Source of the DNA: Solimonas sp. K1W22B-7
GTDB lineage: Bacteria; Pseudomonadota; Gammaproteobacteria; Nevskiales; Nevskiaceae
DNA length: 64,000 nucleotides
NCBI RefSeq assembly: GCF_003428335.1
Contig: NZ_CP031704.1
Location: forward strand, 3,844,001 to 3,908,000
Direction of reading: 5' to 3'
Below the pieces are notes generated by a model. The model was not told the origin of the DNA. It searched no databases and saw nothing but the letters and a program-made list of their open reading frames with translations. Positions within the stretch are counted from its first letter, which is position 1; each line of letters opens with the position of its first letter. Of this stretch, positions 16,263 through 25,207 are shown one piece after another. Position numbers and translations under genes: made by a program.

Positions 16263-17174
16263 CTAGCCTTGGGGCGACCAGAGCCACGCCGCGCCCCGCA
16301 CGCCGCTGCTGTCCCCATGCACCGCCGGCACCAGCCGCGTCTCCACGCGGTCCGAGAACACCCACGGGTCCCATAGTACCGGCACGTGCCGGTAGAGCCG
16401 CGGCAGCCGCGACACGCCGCCGCCGAGCACGATCACGTCGGGGTCGATGACGTTGATCACATGGGCCAGTGCACGTCCGAGGCGGTCCTCGTAGCGCGCC
16501 AGCGTCGCCGCGCAGGCCTCGTCGCCGGCCTCGGCGCGCCGCGCGATCTCTTCACCGCGCAGTCGCTCGCCGACGCTGCGCAGGTGATCGTCCGCCATGC
16601 CTTCGCCGGACAGCCAGCTCTCGATCGCACCATGGCGGCCGTCGTAGTTGAGCGGCCCGGGAATCTCGCCCCACTCCGGCCGCGCCCAGGGCAAGGGATT
16701 GTGGCCCCACTCGCCGGCGATGCCGTTGGGGCCCTGCAGCAGGCGCCCGTGGACAACGATGCCGCCGCCGACCCCGGTGCCGAGGATCACGCCGAACACC
16801 ACCGCCGCGCCCGCGGCAGCACCATCGCTGGCCTCGGACAGCGCCAGGCAGTCGGCGTCGTTGGCGATGCGCACTTCGCGCCCCAGCCGGCGCTCCAGGT
16901 CCTGCTTCAGCGGCTGGCCATTGAGGCAGGTGGAGTTGCAGTTCTTCATGCGGCCGCTGGCACGCGAGATCGATCCAGGCGTGCCGAAGCCCACGCGCAG
17001 TTCGCTGCGGCCCACCTCCCGCTCCAGGCTCGCCACCAGGCCGGCGCAGGCCTGCAGCGTCGCGGTGTAGTCGCCGGCGGGCGTGGCGATACGCTGGCGG
17101 CAGAGGATGTTCGATGCCGCATCCATGACAATGCCTTCGATCTTGGTGCCGCCGAGGTCGATGCCGATTCTCAT
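16263..17174 (-). CDS. ROK-family sugar kinase lacking the zinc-site cysteines
   Basis: This 303-residue protein starts MRIGIDLGGTKIEGIVMD, the ROK ATP-binding motif. Other hallmarks are IANDADCLALSEA, ILGTGVGGGIVVHG and EWGHNPLPW with the zinc-ligand histidine. In fructokinase/N-acylhexosamine kinase relatives this is followed by a CxCGxxGC zinc motif. Here the corresponding text is NYDGRHGAIESWLSG, so the three cysteines are Asn, Asp and Ala. It would phosphorylate a hexose such as fructose or mannose in the cytosol. A GH92 mannosidase gene ends 31 bases upstream on the same strand, favouring mannose. The specificity is inferred. Confidence 0.85.
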   Translation of the reverse strand: MRIGIDLGGTKIEGIVMDAASNILCRQRIATPAGDYTATLQACAGLVASLEREVGRSELRVGFGTPGSISRASGRMKNCNSTCLNGQPLKQDLERRLGREVRIANDADCLALSEASDGAAAGAAVVFGVILGTGVGGGIVVHGRLLQGPNGIAGEWGHNPLPWARPEWGEIPGPLNYDGRHGAIESWLSGEGMADDHLRSVGERLRGEEIARRAEAGDEACAATLARYEDRLGRALAHVINVIDPDVIVLGGGVSRLPRLYRHVPVLWDPWVFSDRVETRLVPAVHGDSSGVRGAAWLWSPQG

Positions 17175-17205
17175 CGGCCGGATTATAGATGCAGCACCTG
17201 GCGAA

Positions 17206-19734
17206 TCATCCGCGCCGCGGGCATCCCGGCGCCTCGACACCGCCGCGGGGACTCCAGCCGGCCACCGGCAACGTGTCGCTCAGGCTCGGCGGCAGCACTC
17301 CGTCCGAGCCCCAGCTCGAGGCACGGGATCCCATGGCGAAATCCAGCGAGCCTCCTGAAGAAATGTCGGCGTACCGGATCCAGGCGCGCGGCAGCGTGCA
17401 GGAACCGAGTTGCGCCGACTGGATGTAATACGACCCCGGCGAGACGTCGCGGGCGGAGATGGTGAAGCTGCCGCCATCGACGGTCGGAAGCCTGACCTTC
17501 TCGAAGAAGGGCGATCCGATGACGTAGGTGTCGCTGCCCGGAGTCGCCGGGAACAGGCCGAGCGCCGCGGCGACGAAGATCGAGGACATGGTGCCGGCGT
17601 CGTTGTCCATCGTGATGAGGAAACCCTGCGGGTCGAGCCGGAACACCTCCATCTTCCTGGGGCGGATGTACTCGCCGTTGTTGGTGCCCTGCAGCGGGTT
17701 GCCGCCGTCGGCGATGTAGCGGTTGCAGGAGCTGCCGCCGTAAATCTGCCGCACCCAGTATTGCGCACGGCTCGGCTGTCCGGCGAAAACGAAGAGGTAG
17801 GGCCCGATCAGGTCGATCTCGTTGGCGTTGGCGTGCAGCATGCGGCCACAGTCATCGGGCGACTGCTCGCCGAAGAAGTAGCCGACCGCCTCGGCGAACT
17901 TCGCCTGACCGCCCATCAGCTGCATCATTCCGCCGAGATCGCCGGCGTTGTACCAGTTGTACTGCCACAGCGTGCCCTGGTAGAGGTTCGCATCGCCGAA
18001 AGCCTCCGGATCCGCATTGCCCCAGGAGCCGTCCGCACCCTTGGGCCACAGCAGGCCGATCTGCTCGCCGCCCGGCGAGGTCCAGCCGGCCTTGTTGAAG
18101 ATCGCCCGGTAGCGGGTCGCCCGCTGCGCCAGCGCGTCGGCATCGGCGGCGCGACCCAGCGCGCGCGCGATGATCGACATCGCCCAGTCGTCATAGGCGG
18201 TGCCCACCTGGTCACCGACATGGTCGGGGAAGTAGCCGAGCGCGGTATTGGCTTCGTCCCAGCGGCCGTTCGAGTAGGCCTTCAGGGCTGGATAGGCCTC
18301 GGCCAGCCGCGGCAGCACCACGCCCTTGGCGACCGCGTCGGCGATCACCACCGCAGAGCGCTCGAAGCGCACCGTCGGCACGCTGTGGACCCGCGCGGCG
18401 GGGTTGGTCTCGCCGGTATGGGACAGGTCGGCGAACAGGTCGACCATCGAACGCGTCATGTCGCGGTAGCGCTGCGGATCGACCAGCGCGATCACGCCGT
18501 ACTTGCGGAAGTCGTCCCAGGTGGCGAAGCCGTCGTAGTGGACGTAGCCCTCCGCGGAGCGGACCTGGCCGTCGATGCCGCGGTAGAGCCCGGTGGTGCT
18601 GGTCGCGTTCACCGGCGTGCCGAACATCTTGTAGAGGTGTGTATAGAACAGCTTCTGCAGCTTGCCGTCGGGGTCGGAATTCGCCGAGGCCGTGACCCTC
18701 ACGCGCGACAGCAGGTCGTTCCACTCGCGGTAGGCATCGGCACGGACCTCCTCGAAGCTGCGGTCGCCGAGCTCCCGGCCCATGTCGATGCGCGCCTGCT
18801 CGGCGCTGATCGGCGACAGCGTGATCCGCAGGCCTACGGCCTTGTCGCTGGCAGTATCGAACTCGAGGATCGCGCCGGCGTCGGTGCCGCTCTGGCTCGT
18901 GGCGTTGCCGAGGGCAGCATCGGCCCCCCAGGTGCGCACGGAGCGGGCCGGCAGCGTGGTCTCGGCATGGTAGTAGACCCGGTAGTCCGCACCGTTGAAG
19001 TTGCCGTCGAGCTGGCCGGAGAGGCTGGCGCGGCCGTCGGGCAGCGAGGCGACTTCCAGCGTGGCATGGAGCCGCTCGCGGAAGTTCATCGACAGGTCGA
19101 GCACCAGGGTGGCGGTGTCCGTCGTGCCGGGGAAGGTGTAGCGGTCCCAGCCGCTGCGTGTGTCCGCGGTCATCTCGGCATGGATCGCGCCCGGCAGCAG
19201 GCCCGCCAGGTTCGAGGTATCGGGATTCAGATCGAGCAGCCTGACCTCGTAGTAGCCGGGCTCCGCGCTCTCGGCGGCATGGCTGTAGAACTTCGCGTAG
19301 GGGAGATAGGAGAGCGAGCCGTTGCTGTTGGCCTCTCCCAGCAGCGGCGGCCTGCGCCCGCCGCTGTAGCGGCCCTTGATCGGCACCACCAGCAGGTCGC
19401 CGCCGCCGCCGCTACCGCCGACACCGTCGAGATTGGTGTGGGTGAAGCCGGCGATCATCGGCACCTTGTAGTCGTAGCCGCTGTGCGACTTGTAGGGCCA
19501 GGTCACCGGATTCAGCTTCGCCAGTCCGTTGGGCACGTAAGCCCCTGGCAGGTCCTGGCCGAAGTCGTCCTGGGTGGCCACGAAGGGATCGACGTAGGCC
19601 GCGGCGTCCAGAGGCTCCACGGGCCCGGCCGGCGGCGGGTCCTGCGGGGCCGGCGTGGAGCTGCCGCAGCCGGCCAGCGCAAAAACCATGGCGAGCGCGG
19701 CCAGGGCGCGGAAGCGCATCATCGTTGATGTCAT
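17206..19734 (-). CDS. GH92-family alpha-mannosidase, lipoprotein
   Basis: This 842-residue protein has a lipoprotein signal (AMVFALAGCGSS). The mature part opens YVDPFVATQDDFGQDLPGAYVPNG and continues AGFTHTNLDGVGGSGGGGDL, the N-terminal beta-sandwich of GH92 exo-alpha-mannosidases. The catalytic alpha/alpha toroid includes YDGFATWDDFRKYG, YLFVFAGQPSRAQYWVRQI, and ITMDNDAGTMSSIFVAAALG followed by YVIGSPFFEKVRL. GH92 enzymes are calcium-dependent and remove terminal mannose from N-glycan-type or mannan chains, here probably at the outer membrane. It is immediately upstream of a ROK sugar kinase on the same strand. The exact linkage cannot be read from the sequence. Confidence 0.88.
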   Translation of the reverse strand: MTSTMMRFRALAALAMVFALAGCGSSTPAPQDPPPAGPVEPLDAAAYVDPFVATQDDFGQDLPGAYVPNGLAKLNPVTWPYKSHSGYDYKVPMIAGFTHTNLDGVGGSGGGGDLLVVPIKGRYSGGRRPPLLGEANSNGSLSYLPYAKFYSHAAESAEPGYYEVRLLDLNPDTSNLAGLLPGAIHAEMTADTRSGWDRYTFPGTTDTATLVLDLSMNFRERLHATLEVASLPDGRASLSGQLDGNFNGADYRVYYHAETTLPARSVRTWGADAALGNATSQSGTDAGAILEFDTASDKAVGLRITLSPISAEQARIDMGRELGDRSFEEVRADAYREWNDLLSRVRVTASANSDPDGKLQKLFYTHLYKMFGTPVNATSTTGLYRGIDGQVRSAEGYVHYDGFATWDDFRKYGVIALVDPQRYRDMTRSMVDLFADLSHTGETNPAARVHSVPTVRFERSAVVIADAVAKGVVLPRLAEAYPALKAYSNGRWDEANTALGYFPDHVGDQVGTAYDDWAMSIIARALGRAADADALAQRATRYRAIFNKAGWTSPGGEQIGLLWPKGADGSWGNADPEAFGDANLYQGTLWQYNWYNAGDLGGMMQLMGGQAKFAEAVGYFFGEQSPDDCGRMLHANANEIDLIGPYLFVFAGQPSRAQYWVRQIYGGSSCNRYIADGGNPLQGTNNGEYIRPRKMEVFRLDPQGFLITMDNDAGTMSSIFVAAALGLFPATPGSDTYVIGSPFFEKVRLPTVDGGSFTISARDVSPGSYYIQSAQLGSCTLPRAWIRYADISSGGSLDFAMGSRASSWGSDGVLPPSLSDTLPVAGWSPRGGVEAPGCPRRG

Positions 19735-19898
19735 GGGTTTTCCCTGCGTCGATCGTCCAGCATAGGGGCCGCGCGTTGCAGCTTTTTGCCGAATGGAAAA
19801 TCACCGGGCTCGCCCGCGGGAGCAAGCGTTTTCTTCAAGACGCGGGCCCCGCCGGCGCCGAAACTGCAGCCCTGGAAGAGTTCATCGAGGATCAAGAC

Positions 19899-20552
19899 AT
19901 GGGACAGCAGGCCTACACCCCCGCCCTGGGCCGCTTCGGCGCGGGGCAGCTCTACGACGCGATCATCGCGCTGACCGGCGAACGCCGCTGGCGCGGGGCC
20001 GCCGCAGGGCAGCTGGCGCTGGCGCCGGAAGACGTGGTGGTGGACGTGGGTTGCGGCTCCGGCAGCCAGATGCTGTTGATGCACGGCCTGGAGCCGCGGG
20101 CCCGCATCGTCGGCGTGGACCCCGATGCGCGCATGCTGGGTCTGGCGCGCGCCAAGGCGCAGCGAGCAGGCGCCACCCTGGAGTTCTTCGAGGGCATGGG
20201 CGATGCGCTGGAGGCGGTGTTGCCCGTCGGCAGTGCCAGCAAGCTGGTCTCCAGCCTCGTGCTGCACCAGTGCCCGATGCCGGTGAAGCGCGCCATCCTG
20301 GCCTCGATGCACCGCCTGCTGCGGCCCGGCGGGCGCCTGGTGATCGCCGACTTCGGCCTGCAGCGGACCCGGGCGATGCGCTCGGCCTTCCGCATCGTGC
20401 AGCTGGCCGACGGCTTCGAGGACACGCAGCCCAATGCCGATGGCGTCCTGCCTTCGTTGATCACGGCGGCCGGCTTCGTCGGCGTGCGCGAGGCGGAGGT
20501 GATTCCCACCATCACCGGCTCGATCTCGATCTACGTCGCCGAGAAGACCTGA
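19899..20552 (+). CDS. Class I SAM-dependent methyltransferase
   Basis: This 217-residue protein starts at ATG 19899 (MGQQAYTPALGRFGAGQLYD). The SAM-binding motif I is VVVDVGCGSGSQ (about residues 46-57), with the acidic ribose-binding residue in RIVGVDPDARML, then LVSSLVLHQCP (motif post II) and LRPGGRLVIADF (motif III). This is a UbiE/small-molecule methyltransferase-like arrangement. The substrate is unknown. Its 3' end overlaps the end of the convergent AraC-type gene by 22 bases. The open frame extends upstream, but that part has no family features. Confidence 0.85.
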   Translation: MGQQAYTPALGRFGAGQLYDAIIALTGERRWRGAAAGQLALAPEDVVVDVGCGSGSQMLLMHGLEPRARIVGVDPDARMLGLARAKAQRAGATLEFFEGMGDALEAVLPVGSASKLVSSLVLHQCPMPVKRAILASMHRLLRPGGRLVIADFGLQRTRAMRSAFRIVQLADGFEDTQPNADGVLPSLITAAGFVGVREAEVIPTITGSISIYVAEKT

Positions 20553-21229
20553 GAGCGCAACAGGGGCAGCAGCTGCGAGGGCGGAACGCCGAACATCTCG
20601 CGCATCTGGCGACTGAGGTGCGCCTGGTCGGCAAACCCGGCAGCCAGCGCCGCATCGGCCAATCCGCCGCCGGTGGAGACCGCCTTCGCCGCCAGGCCGA
20701 AGCGCTGCCAGATGCGCCAGCGCGCCAGCGGCATGCCCAGCTGTTCCTGTGCCAGGGCGCGCAGCCGCTGCGGCGACAAGCCGGCCTGTCGCGCCAGTTC
20801 GGGCATGCTTCGATCGCCCGGCATCGACAGGGCATTCATGACCTGCTGCAGGCGCGCGTCCACGCTCAGGGATGCACTCGCGCCCAGGCTGCGGACCTGT
20901 TCCTCGCGCAGGTCGTGCAGCTGGGGCATGGCGGTGATCCCGCTGCCACAGCCCTCGCGCAGCAGGTCGGCGAAACGGCAGTGCGGCTCGATGAAGTAGT
21001 TGCGCAGCCGGGCGATCGGCTGCATCTGGTGGCGCAGTAGCGGCGGCACCACCAGCACCGGCGCGGCATGCAGCTGTGTGCCGTCGCTGATCGCCACCTC
21101 GCCCTGCGGCGCGATGGCGACCTGGAAGGCGGCATGGCGGTGCGGTGCGTTGTCGCCGGACGGGCCTTCGAACAGCGCGTAGCCCTTGCCGACGTGGAAG
21201 CGGATGGGCGGAGGTGGATCGGGGTGCAT
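20531..21229 (-). CDS. AraC-family transcription regulator
   Basis: This 232-residue protein starts at ATG 21227-21229 (MHPDPPPPIRFHVGKGYALF). The N-terminal half is a cupin-like sensing domain (HRHAAFQVAIAPQGEVAI, VLVVPPLLRHQMQ). The C-terminal half has the double helix-turn-helix: SMPELARQAGLSPQRLRALA and then LADAALAAGFADQAHLSRQM. The usual first-HTH text is somewhat diverged. Its stop lies inside the 3' end of the convergent methyltransferase gene. Ligand and targets are unknown. The genes on either side are candidates. Confidence 0.88.
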   Translation of the reverse strand: MHPDPPPPIRFHVGKGYALFEGPSGDNAPHRHAAFQVAIAPQGEVAISDGTQLHAAPVLVVPPLLRHQMQPIARLRNYFIEPHCRFADLLREGCGSGITAMPQLHDLREEQVRSLGASASLSVDARLQQVMNALSMPGDRSMPELARQAGLSPQRLRALAQEQLGMPLARWRIWQRFGLAAKAVSTGGGLADAALAAGFADQAHLSRQMREMFGVPPSQLLPLLRSQVFSAT

Positions 21230-21263
21230 ACGGGTACTGTAGCCCGATCCCAGGCTTTCACCC

Positions 21264-21289
21264 GCAGGAGCGAGCAAGCTCGCTCCTGC
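21264..21289. repeat. Small REP-like palindrome GCAGGAGCGAGC
   Basis: GCAGGAGCGAGC (21264-21275) and GCTCGCTCCTGC (21278-21289) form a perfect 12-base stem with an AA loop. It lies between the AraC gene and the hydrolase gene. The sequence is related to, but distinct from, the GTGGGAGCGG family elsewhere in the window. Confidence 0.75.
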
Positions 21290-21308
21290 AGGGCAGGCCT
21301 TGTGCTCT

Positions 21309-23099
21309 TCAGCAGGTCGTCCCCATCGCCCTGCAGGCATCGCTGCCCGGCAGCACCGGCAGCTGCAGGCGCGACGGCGTGTCGCCGCCGATGGATACGA
21401 AGTTCAGGTTCGGCGCCGGCAGGGTGTAGGTGGCGGCGCCAACCAGGTAGAGCCGCAGCTTGTGGCCGGCGGCGAAGCGGTTGCCGATGGGCCAGAACTC
21501 GACGTGGTACTCGCGCAGCTGGCCCGGCAGCGCATAACTCTTGCTGCTGAAGTCGTTGTAGGGCTGCACGATCTCGCCGCGGCTGTCGCGCACGCTGCGC
21601 TCCTCGACGATGTCCGGATAGCTGCTGCGCAGGCGGCCGACGCCCACGGCATGGGCGCTGCCGTCGGGCCAGACGTCGGTGATCACGGCGTGCAGGTCGG
21701 CCTCGGGCAAGGCGGTGGCGACGTGCACGGTCAGCGCGGCCGGACCGACCACGTCCACGTCTTCGCTGAACTCCGGCGTGGTGTAGGTCAGGGACAGCGG
21801 CTCCATCAGCGTCAGCTGCGTCAGGATCGGGAAGGCCTTGAACAGCGTGATGGCACCGCCGGCGGCGACCGTGCCGGTGGTGTTGGGATCGGTCGCGGTG
21901 GGCAGCGAGGTGAGCGCGAGATAGGGCTGCGTCGCCTGCTGCTGCGGCGCGACCGGCGACAGGCCCCCGTCATTGGACGAGTAAGCGCCATGGCCGCGCG
22001 CGGGATCGAGCCAGAAGGTCTGCCAGCGCGTGCCGGGCACCGGCCAGTCGGTGGCATCCACCCGGGTCACGGCGCCGCCGATCTGCGCCTCGTAGCTGCC
22101 GTGGCCGACCAGCAGCTGCACGCGCGGCTCGCGGTCGATGCCGTTGTTCTGCCCCAGCAGATAACGGTCGAACCAGCGCTGGTACTCGGGACGGGGACCG
22201 GGCGTGCCTTCCGGTGTGCCGTCGTGCGCGCCGAACACGCGAAGGTGCACCTGCACGCCCTGCCGGCGCAGCAGCTGGTAGCTCTCGAAGGGACCGCGCG
22301 ACTCCACGTCGTAGAAGCCGGTATCGGCCAGCACCGGGAAGCGGTTGGGCCCCGGGCGCTGCGTGCGGTCGACCCAGAATTCGTCCTCGCTGGCATGCGT
22401 CATCACCTGCAGGATGGTGCCGAGGAAGCCGGTGCCGGAGAAGATCGCGTCGATCGGCAGCTGGCCGCTGGTGAAGAAGTCGATGAAGCCGGCGGCGATC
22501 AGCGGCAGGCCGGCGCCGAAGGCCACGACGGCGCCGGGCACCAGGTTGAACATGCCGCCGGGATACAGCAGGTCGCGGTAGAGGTCGGCGGTGCCGGCCA
22601 TCAGCGCCGCGGCGTCCACGCACTCCAGCTTCAGGTGCATGGAGTTGTAGACGGCGATGGCGCTGGCGGAGAAACCGTAGAGGCCGATATGGCCGTTGCT
22701 CCAGGGCTGATGGCAGGCCCATGCGACGAATTCGGCGACGTCCTGCTGGTCGCGGGCACCGATGGCGGACCAGGTGCCGGTGCTGCTGCCGGTACCGCGC
22801 ACGTTGACGTAGACGTGGTTGTAGCCGGCGCCGAAATCCGGCAGGTCTCGGCCAATGTCGCCGTAAGGGCTGAACTGGACGATCAGGGGCCGCGCCTTGA
22901 GCTCGCCGTGGTAGGTGAGTTGCGCATGCAGGCGGGCACCATCGCTGGCCTCGAACTCCACGGCTTCCGTGGCCGGGGGCGGCGCTTCACGCGGATCGGG
23001 ATCCGGGCCGGGGCCTTGCGGCGCCTGCGCCATGGGGTCCGAGGCGCCGCCGCAGGCCGACAGCAGCAGCGCCGCCAGCAGCAGGCCGGCGCGCTTCAC
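21309..23099 (-). CDS. CocE/NonD-type hydrolase, lipoprotein (S15 family)
   Basis: This 596-residue protein begins at a GTG codon (23097-23099) overlapping the stop of the upstream dehydrogenase gene in GTGA, so translation is coupled. It has a lipoprotein signal (LLLAALLLSACGG). The alpha/beta-hydrolase domain shows an oxyanion-type Tyr in QFSPYGD (residue 79), NVRGTGSSTGTW, and the nucleophile elbow YGFSASA with Ser144. A PepX C-terminal jelly-roll domain occupies the last 200 or so residues (HKLRLYLVGAATYTLPAP). Family members hydrolyse esters or amides such as cocaine, cephalosporin esters or X-Pro peptides. The substrate is unknown. It is probably envelope-anchored. Confidence 0.85.
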   Translation of the reverse strand: MKRAGLLLAALLLSACGGASDPMAQAPQGPGPDPDPREAPPPATEAVEFEASDGARLHAQLTYHGELKARPLIVQFSPYGDIGRDLPDFGAGYNHVYVNVRGTGSSTGTWSAIGARDQQDVAEFVAWACHQPWSNGHIGLYGFSASAIAVYNSMHLKLECVDAAALMAGTADLYRDLLYPGGMFNLVPGAVVAFGAGLPLIAAGFIDFFTSGQLPIDAIFSGTGFLGTILQVMTHASEDEFWVDRTQRPGPNRFPVLADTGFYDVESRGPFESYQLLRRQGVQVHLRVFGAHDGTPEGTPGPRPEYQRWFDRYLLGQNNGIDREPRVQLLVGHGSYEAQIGGAVTRVDATDWPVPGTRWQTFWLDPARGHGAYSSNDGGLSPVAPQQQATQPYLALTSLPTATDPNTTGTVAAGGAITLFKAFPILTQLTLMEPLSLTYTTPEFSEDVDVVGPAALTVHVATALPEADLHAVITDVWPDGSAHAVGVGRLRSSYPDIVEERSVRDSRGEIVQPYNDFSSKSYALPGQLREYHVEFWPIGNRFAAGHKLRLYLVGAATYTLPAPNLNFVSIGGDTPSRLQLPVLPGSDACRAMGTTC

Positions 23100-23974
23100 C
23101 GCGTTGCCTCGCGCTCGGCCTCGGCGCGCCGCTCCTGCCGCTGCATCACCTTGTACATCACGTGGTTCATGATGCGCATGACGATGTCGTAGGTGATCGG
23201 GAACTTGCCCTGGAAGAAGTAGCCGATGCGGATATCCATCGACGTGAACACGAGGTAGCGGCGCGCACGGATGCCGGACAGGATCGCCTTGGCGGCCTTT
23301 TCAGGCGAGATGGCATGCGCCTGGAAGGCCGCCCTGAGCTTGCTCATGAAAGGGGCTCCGGTATCGATACCGGCAATCTGGATGGTCTGCACCAGCCCGG
23401 TGTCGACCCCGCCCGGGCACACCAGGCTGACGTCGATGTTGTGCCGGCGCAGGTCGAAGCGCAGCACCTCCGAGACGCCGCGCAGGCCGAACTTGCTGCC
23501 GCTGTAGGCGGCATGCCAGGGCAGCCCGAACAGGCCGGCGGCGGAAGAGACGTTGACCAGGTGGCCGCCACGGCCGGCGCGGACCATCTCGGGCACGAAA
23601 CACTCCATGACGTGGATCGGCCCCATCAGGTTGACGTCGATCACCTGGCGCCACTGCCGGTGCTCCATGTTCTCCACCGCACCCCAGATGGCGATGCCGG
23701 CGATGTTGAGCACCAGGTCCATGCTGCCGTGCTCGCGGTGGATGTCGCGGGCGTAGTCGCGCACCGCCTCGTAGCTGGCGATGTCCAGCGCGCGGCTCAC
23801 GGACACCTTGCCGCCGGCATTGACGATTTCGGCCACCACGGCCTCCAGGGCCTTGGCGTTGATGTCGGTGAGGAACAGTTCGGAACCCTCGCGCGCCATG
23901 GCGATGGCCGTGGCGCGGCCGATGCCGCTGGCGGCGCCGGTGATGAAGGCTTTCTTCTGTTTCAGGCTTTTCAT
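23096..23974 (-). CDS. Short-chain dehydrogenase/reductase
   Basis: This 292-residue classical SDR starts at ATG 23972-23974. It shows the cofactor motif TGAASGIG (residues 12-19), LNIAG in place of NNAG, active-site Ser in NVSSAAG (143/144), and Tyr157-X3-Lys161 in AAYSGSK. LFLTDIN (Asp at the end of beta-2) favours NAD(H). The C-terminal 60 residues are unusually hydrophobic and basic (RIGYFFQGKFPITYDIVMRI and KVMQRQERRAEAE), suggesting membrane association. It overlaps the downstream hydrolase start by four bases and diverges from an AraC regulator. Confidence 0.9.
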   Translation of the reverse strand: MKSLKQKKAFITGAASGIGRATAIAMAREGSELFLTDINAKALEAVVAEIVNAGGKVSVSRALDIASYEAVRDYARDIHREHGSMDLVLNIAGIAIWGAVENMEHRQWRQVIDVNLMGPIHVMECFVPEMVRAGRGGHLVNVSSAAGLFGLPWHAAYSGSKFGLRGVSEVLRFDLRRHNIDVSLVCPGGVDTGLVQTIQIAGIDTGAPFMSKLRAAFQAHAISPEKAAKAILSGIRARRYLVFTSMDIRIGYFFQGKFPITYDIVMRIMNHVMYKVMQRQERRAEAEREATR

Positions 23975-24148
23975 GGGGCTGCTCGCTGGGGTGGCATCGC
24001 GTGATTGCATGGTAGGGAGCCCCCTGCCCGGCCGACAGGCTCGAAACCGGTCATCCGATGGTCCAAAATCGGCCACGACCGCCCCGCGACAGGGGGCATG
24101 GCAGGATTTGCCACAGGAACCCCACCGCCGGATTCGTATCGCACAGCC

Positions 24149-25207
24149 ATGTCGACGACCGCCACCAAGCCGCTCTCGGGCTGGATCTCCGTACGCCATC
24201 TGCAGCACATGATCGGCCGCGGGGAGGCTGCCGGCCTGCGCTTCGACGACCTGCTGGGTGAAGCCGGCCTGTCGCGCGAGAAGCTGGTGGACGGTGAAGG
24301 CCGTGTGCCGCTTTCGGTCATCGAGTCGGTGCTGTCGGCGGTTTCCGAGAGATATCCCGATCCGTTGGTGGGCCTGCACGCGGCGCAGGACATCAAGCCC
24401 GCCGTGTTCGGTCCGCTGGGGCACATCCTGCAGGCCTGCACCACCTTTGCCGATGCGCTGGAGGTGGTGATCCGCTACCGCGGCCTGCTCAGCAATATCG
24501 GCCGCTCCTCGATGCGGCGCACGCCCGGCGAGGTGCAGCTGTGCTGGGAATGCCTGGTGGGCGGTCCGGCGCTGCGGCGCCAGGCCACGGAATACGTGCT
24601 CGCCACCTTCGCCGCGATGACGCGCGCGCTGCTGCCCGGGCCGCCGATGCTGCAGTCGGTGCATTTCGCGCATGCGCGCGCCGAGGCGCCGGAGGCGGCG
24701 CGCGAGTACTTCCAGCATTTCAACTGTCCGGTCTACTTCGACCGCGCGGAGTCCAGTCTGAACTTCCCCGACCGTGTACTGCAGATGCGCCTGCCGCATG
24801 GCGACGCGCTGATGAAGGACTTGCTGGAGCGCCACGCGCGCAGCCTGCTGGCGGAACGCGAGCAGCCGCGCGCACTGACCGACGAGGTGCGCCACCTGAT
24901 CCAGGCGATGATCATCGAGGGCGTGCCGATGCGCGACCGCGTGGCCGAGCAGCTCGGCATGAGCGGCCGCAGCCTGCACCGCAAGCTGATCGAGTCCGGC
25001 AGCGGCTACCGCGAGCTGCTCGACGAGGTGCGCCTGGACCTGGCGCGGCAGCGCCTGCGCGACAGCGAGGATTCCGTCACCGTGATCGCCGAGTTCCTCG
25101 CCTTCCACTCGCACCAGGCCTTCCTGCGCTGGTTCAAGCAGGCTTCCGGCGGGCAGACCCCGGGGCAGTACCGCAAGGCCCGGCAACAGGGAGGCACAAC
25201 CGCATGA
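24149..25207 (+). CDS. AraC-family regulator with arabinose-binding-type N-terminal domain
   Basis: This 352-residue regulator starts at ATG 24149. Residues of about 20-210 are the ligand domain of the OruR/ArgR-type branch (FDDLLGEAGLSREKLVDGEG, VGLHAAQDIKPAVFGPLGHI, FAAMTRALLP). The C-terminal HTH domain reads DRVAEQLGMSGRSLHRKLIE and VIAEFLAFHSHQAFLRWFKQ, then GQTPGQYRK. The gene overlaps the next by ATGA (25204-25207), and it diverges from the SDR-hydrolase pair across 174 bases. It probably controls both sides, but no operator could be assigned with certainty. Confidence 0.9.
   Translation: MSTTATKPLSGWISVRHLQHMIGRGEAAGLRFDDLLGEAGLSREKLVDGEGRVPLSVIESVLSAVSERYPDPLVGLHAAQDIKPAVFGPLGHILQACTTFADALEVVIRYRGLLSNIGRSSMRRTPGEVQLCWECLVGGPALRRQATEYVLATFAAMTRALLPGPPMLQSVHFAHARAEAPEAAREYFQHFNCPVYFDRAESSLNFPDRVLQMRLPHGDALMKDLLERHARSLLAEREQPRALTDEVRHLIQAMIIEGVPMRDRVAEQLGMSGRSLHRKLIESGSGYRELLDEVRLDLARQRLRDSEDSVTVIAEFLAFHSHQAFLRWFKQASGGQTPGQYRKARQQGGTTA

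Noticed and set aside
24019-24097. GCCCCCTG and CAGGGGGC inverted repeat in the divergent promoter region
   Set aside because: The arms are 8 bases, GC-only and 63 bases apart. That is expected by chance in this composition, so it was not called an operator.
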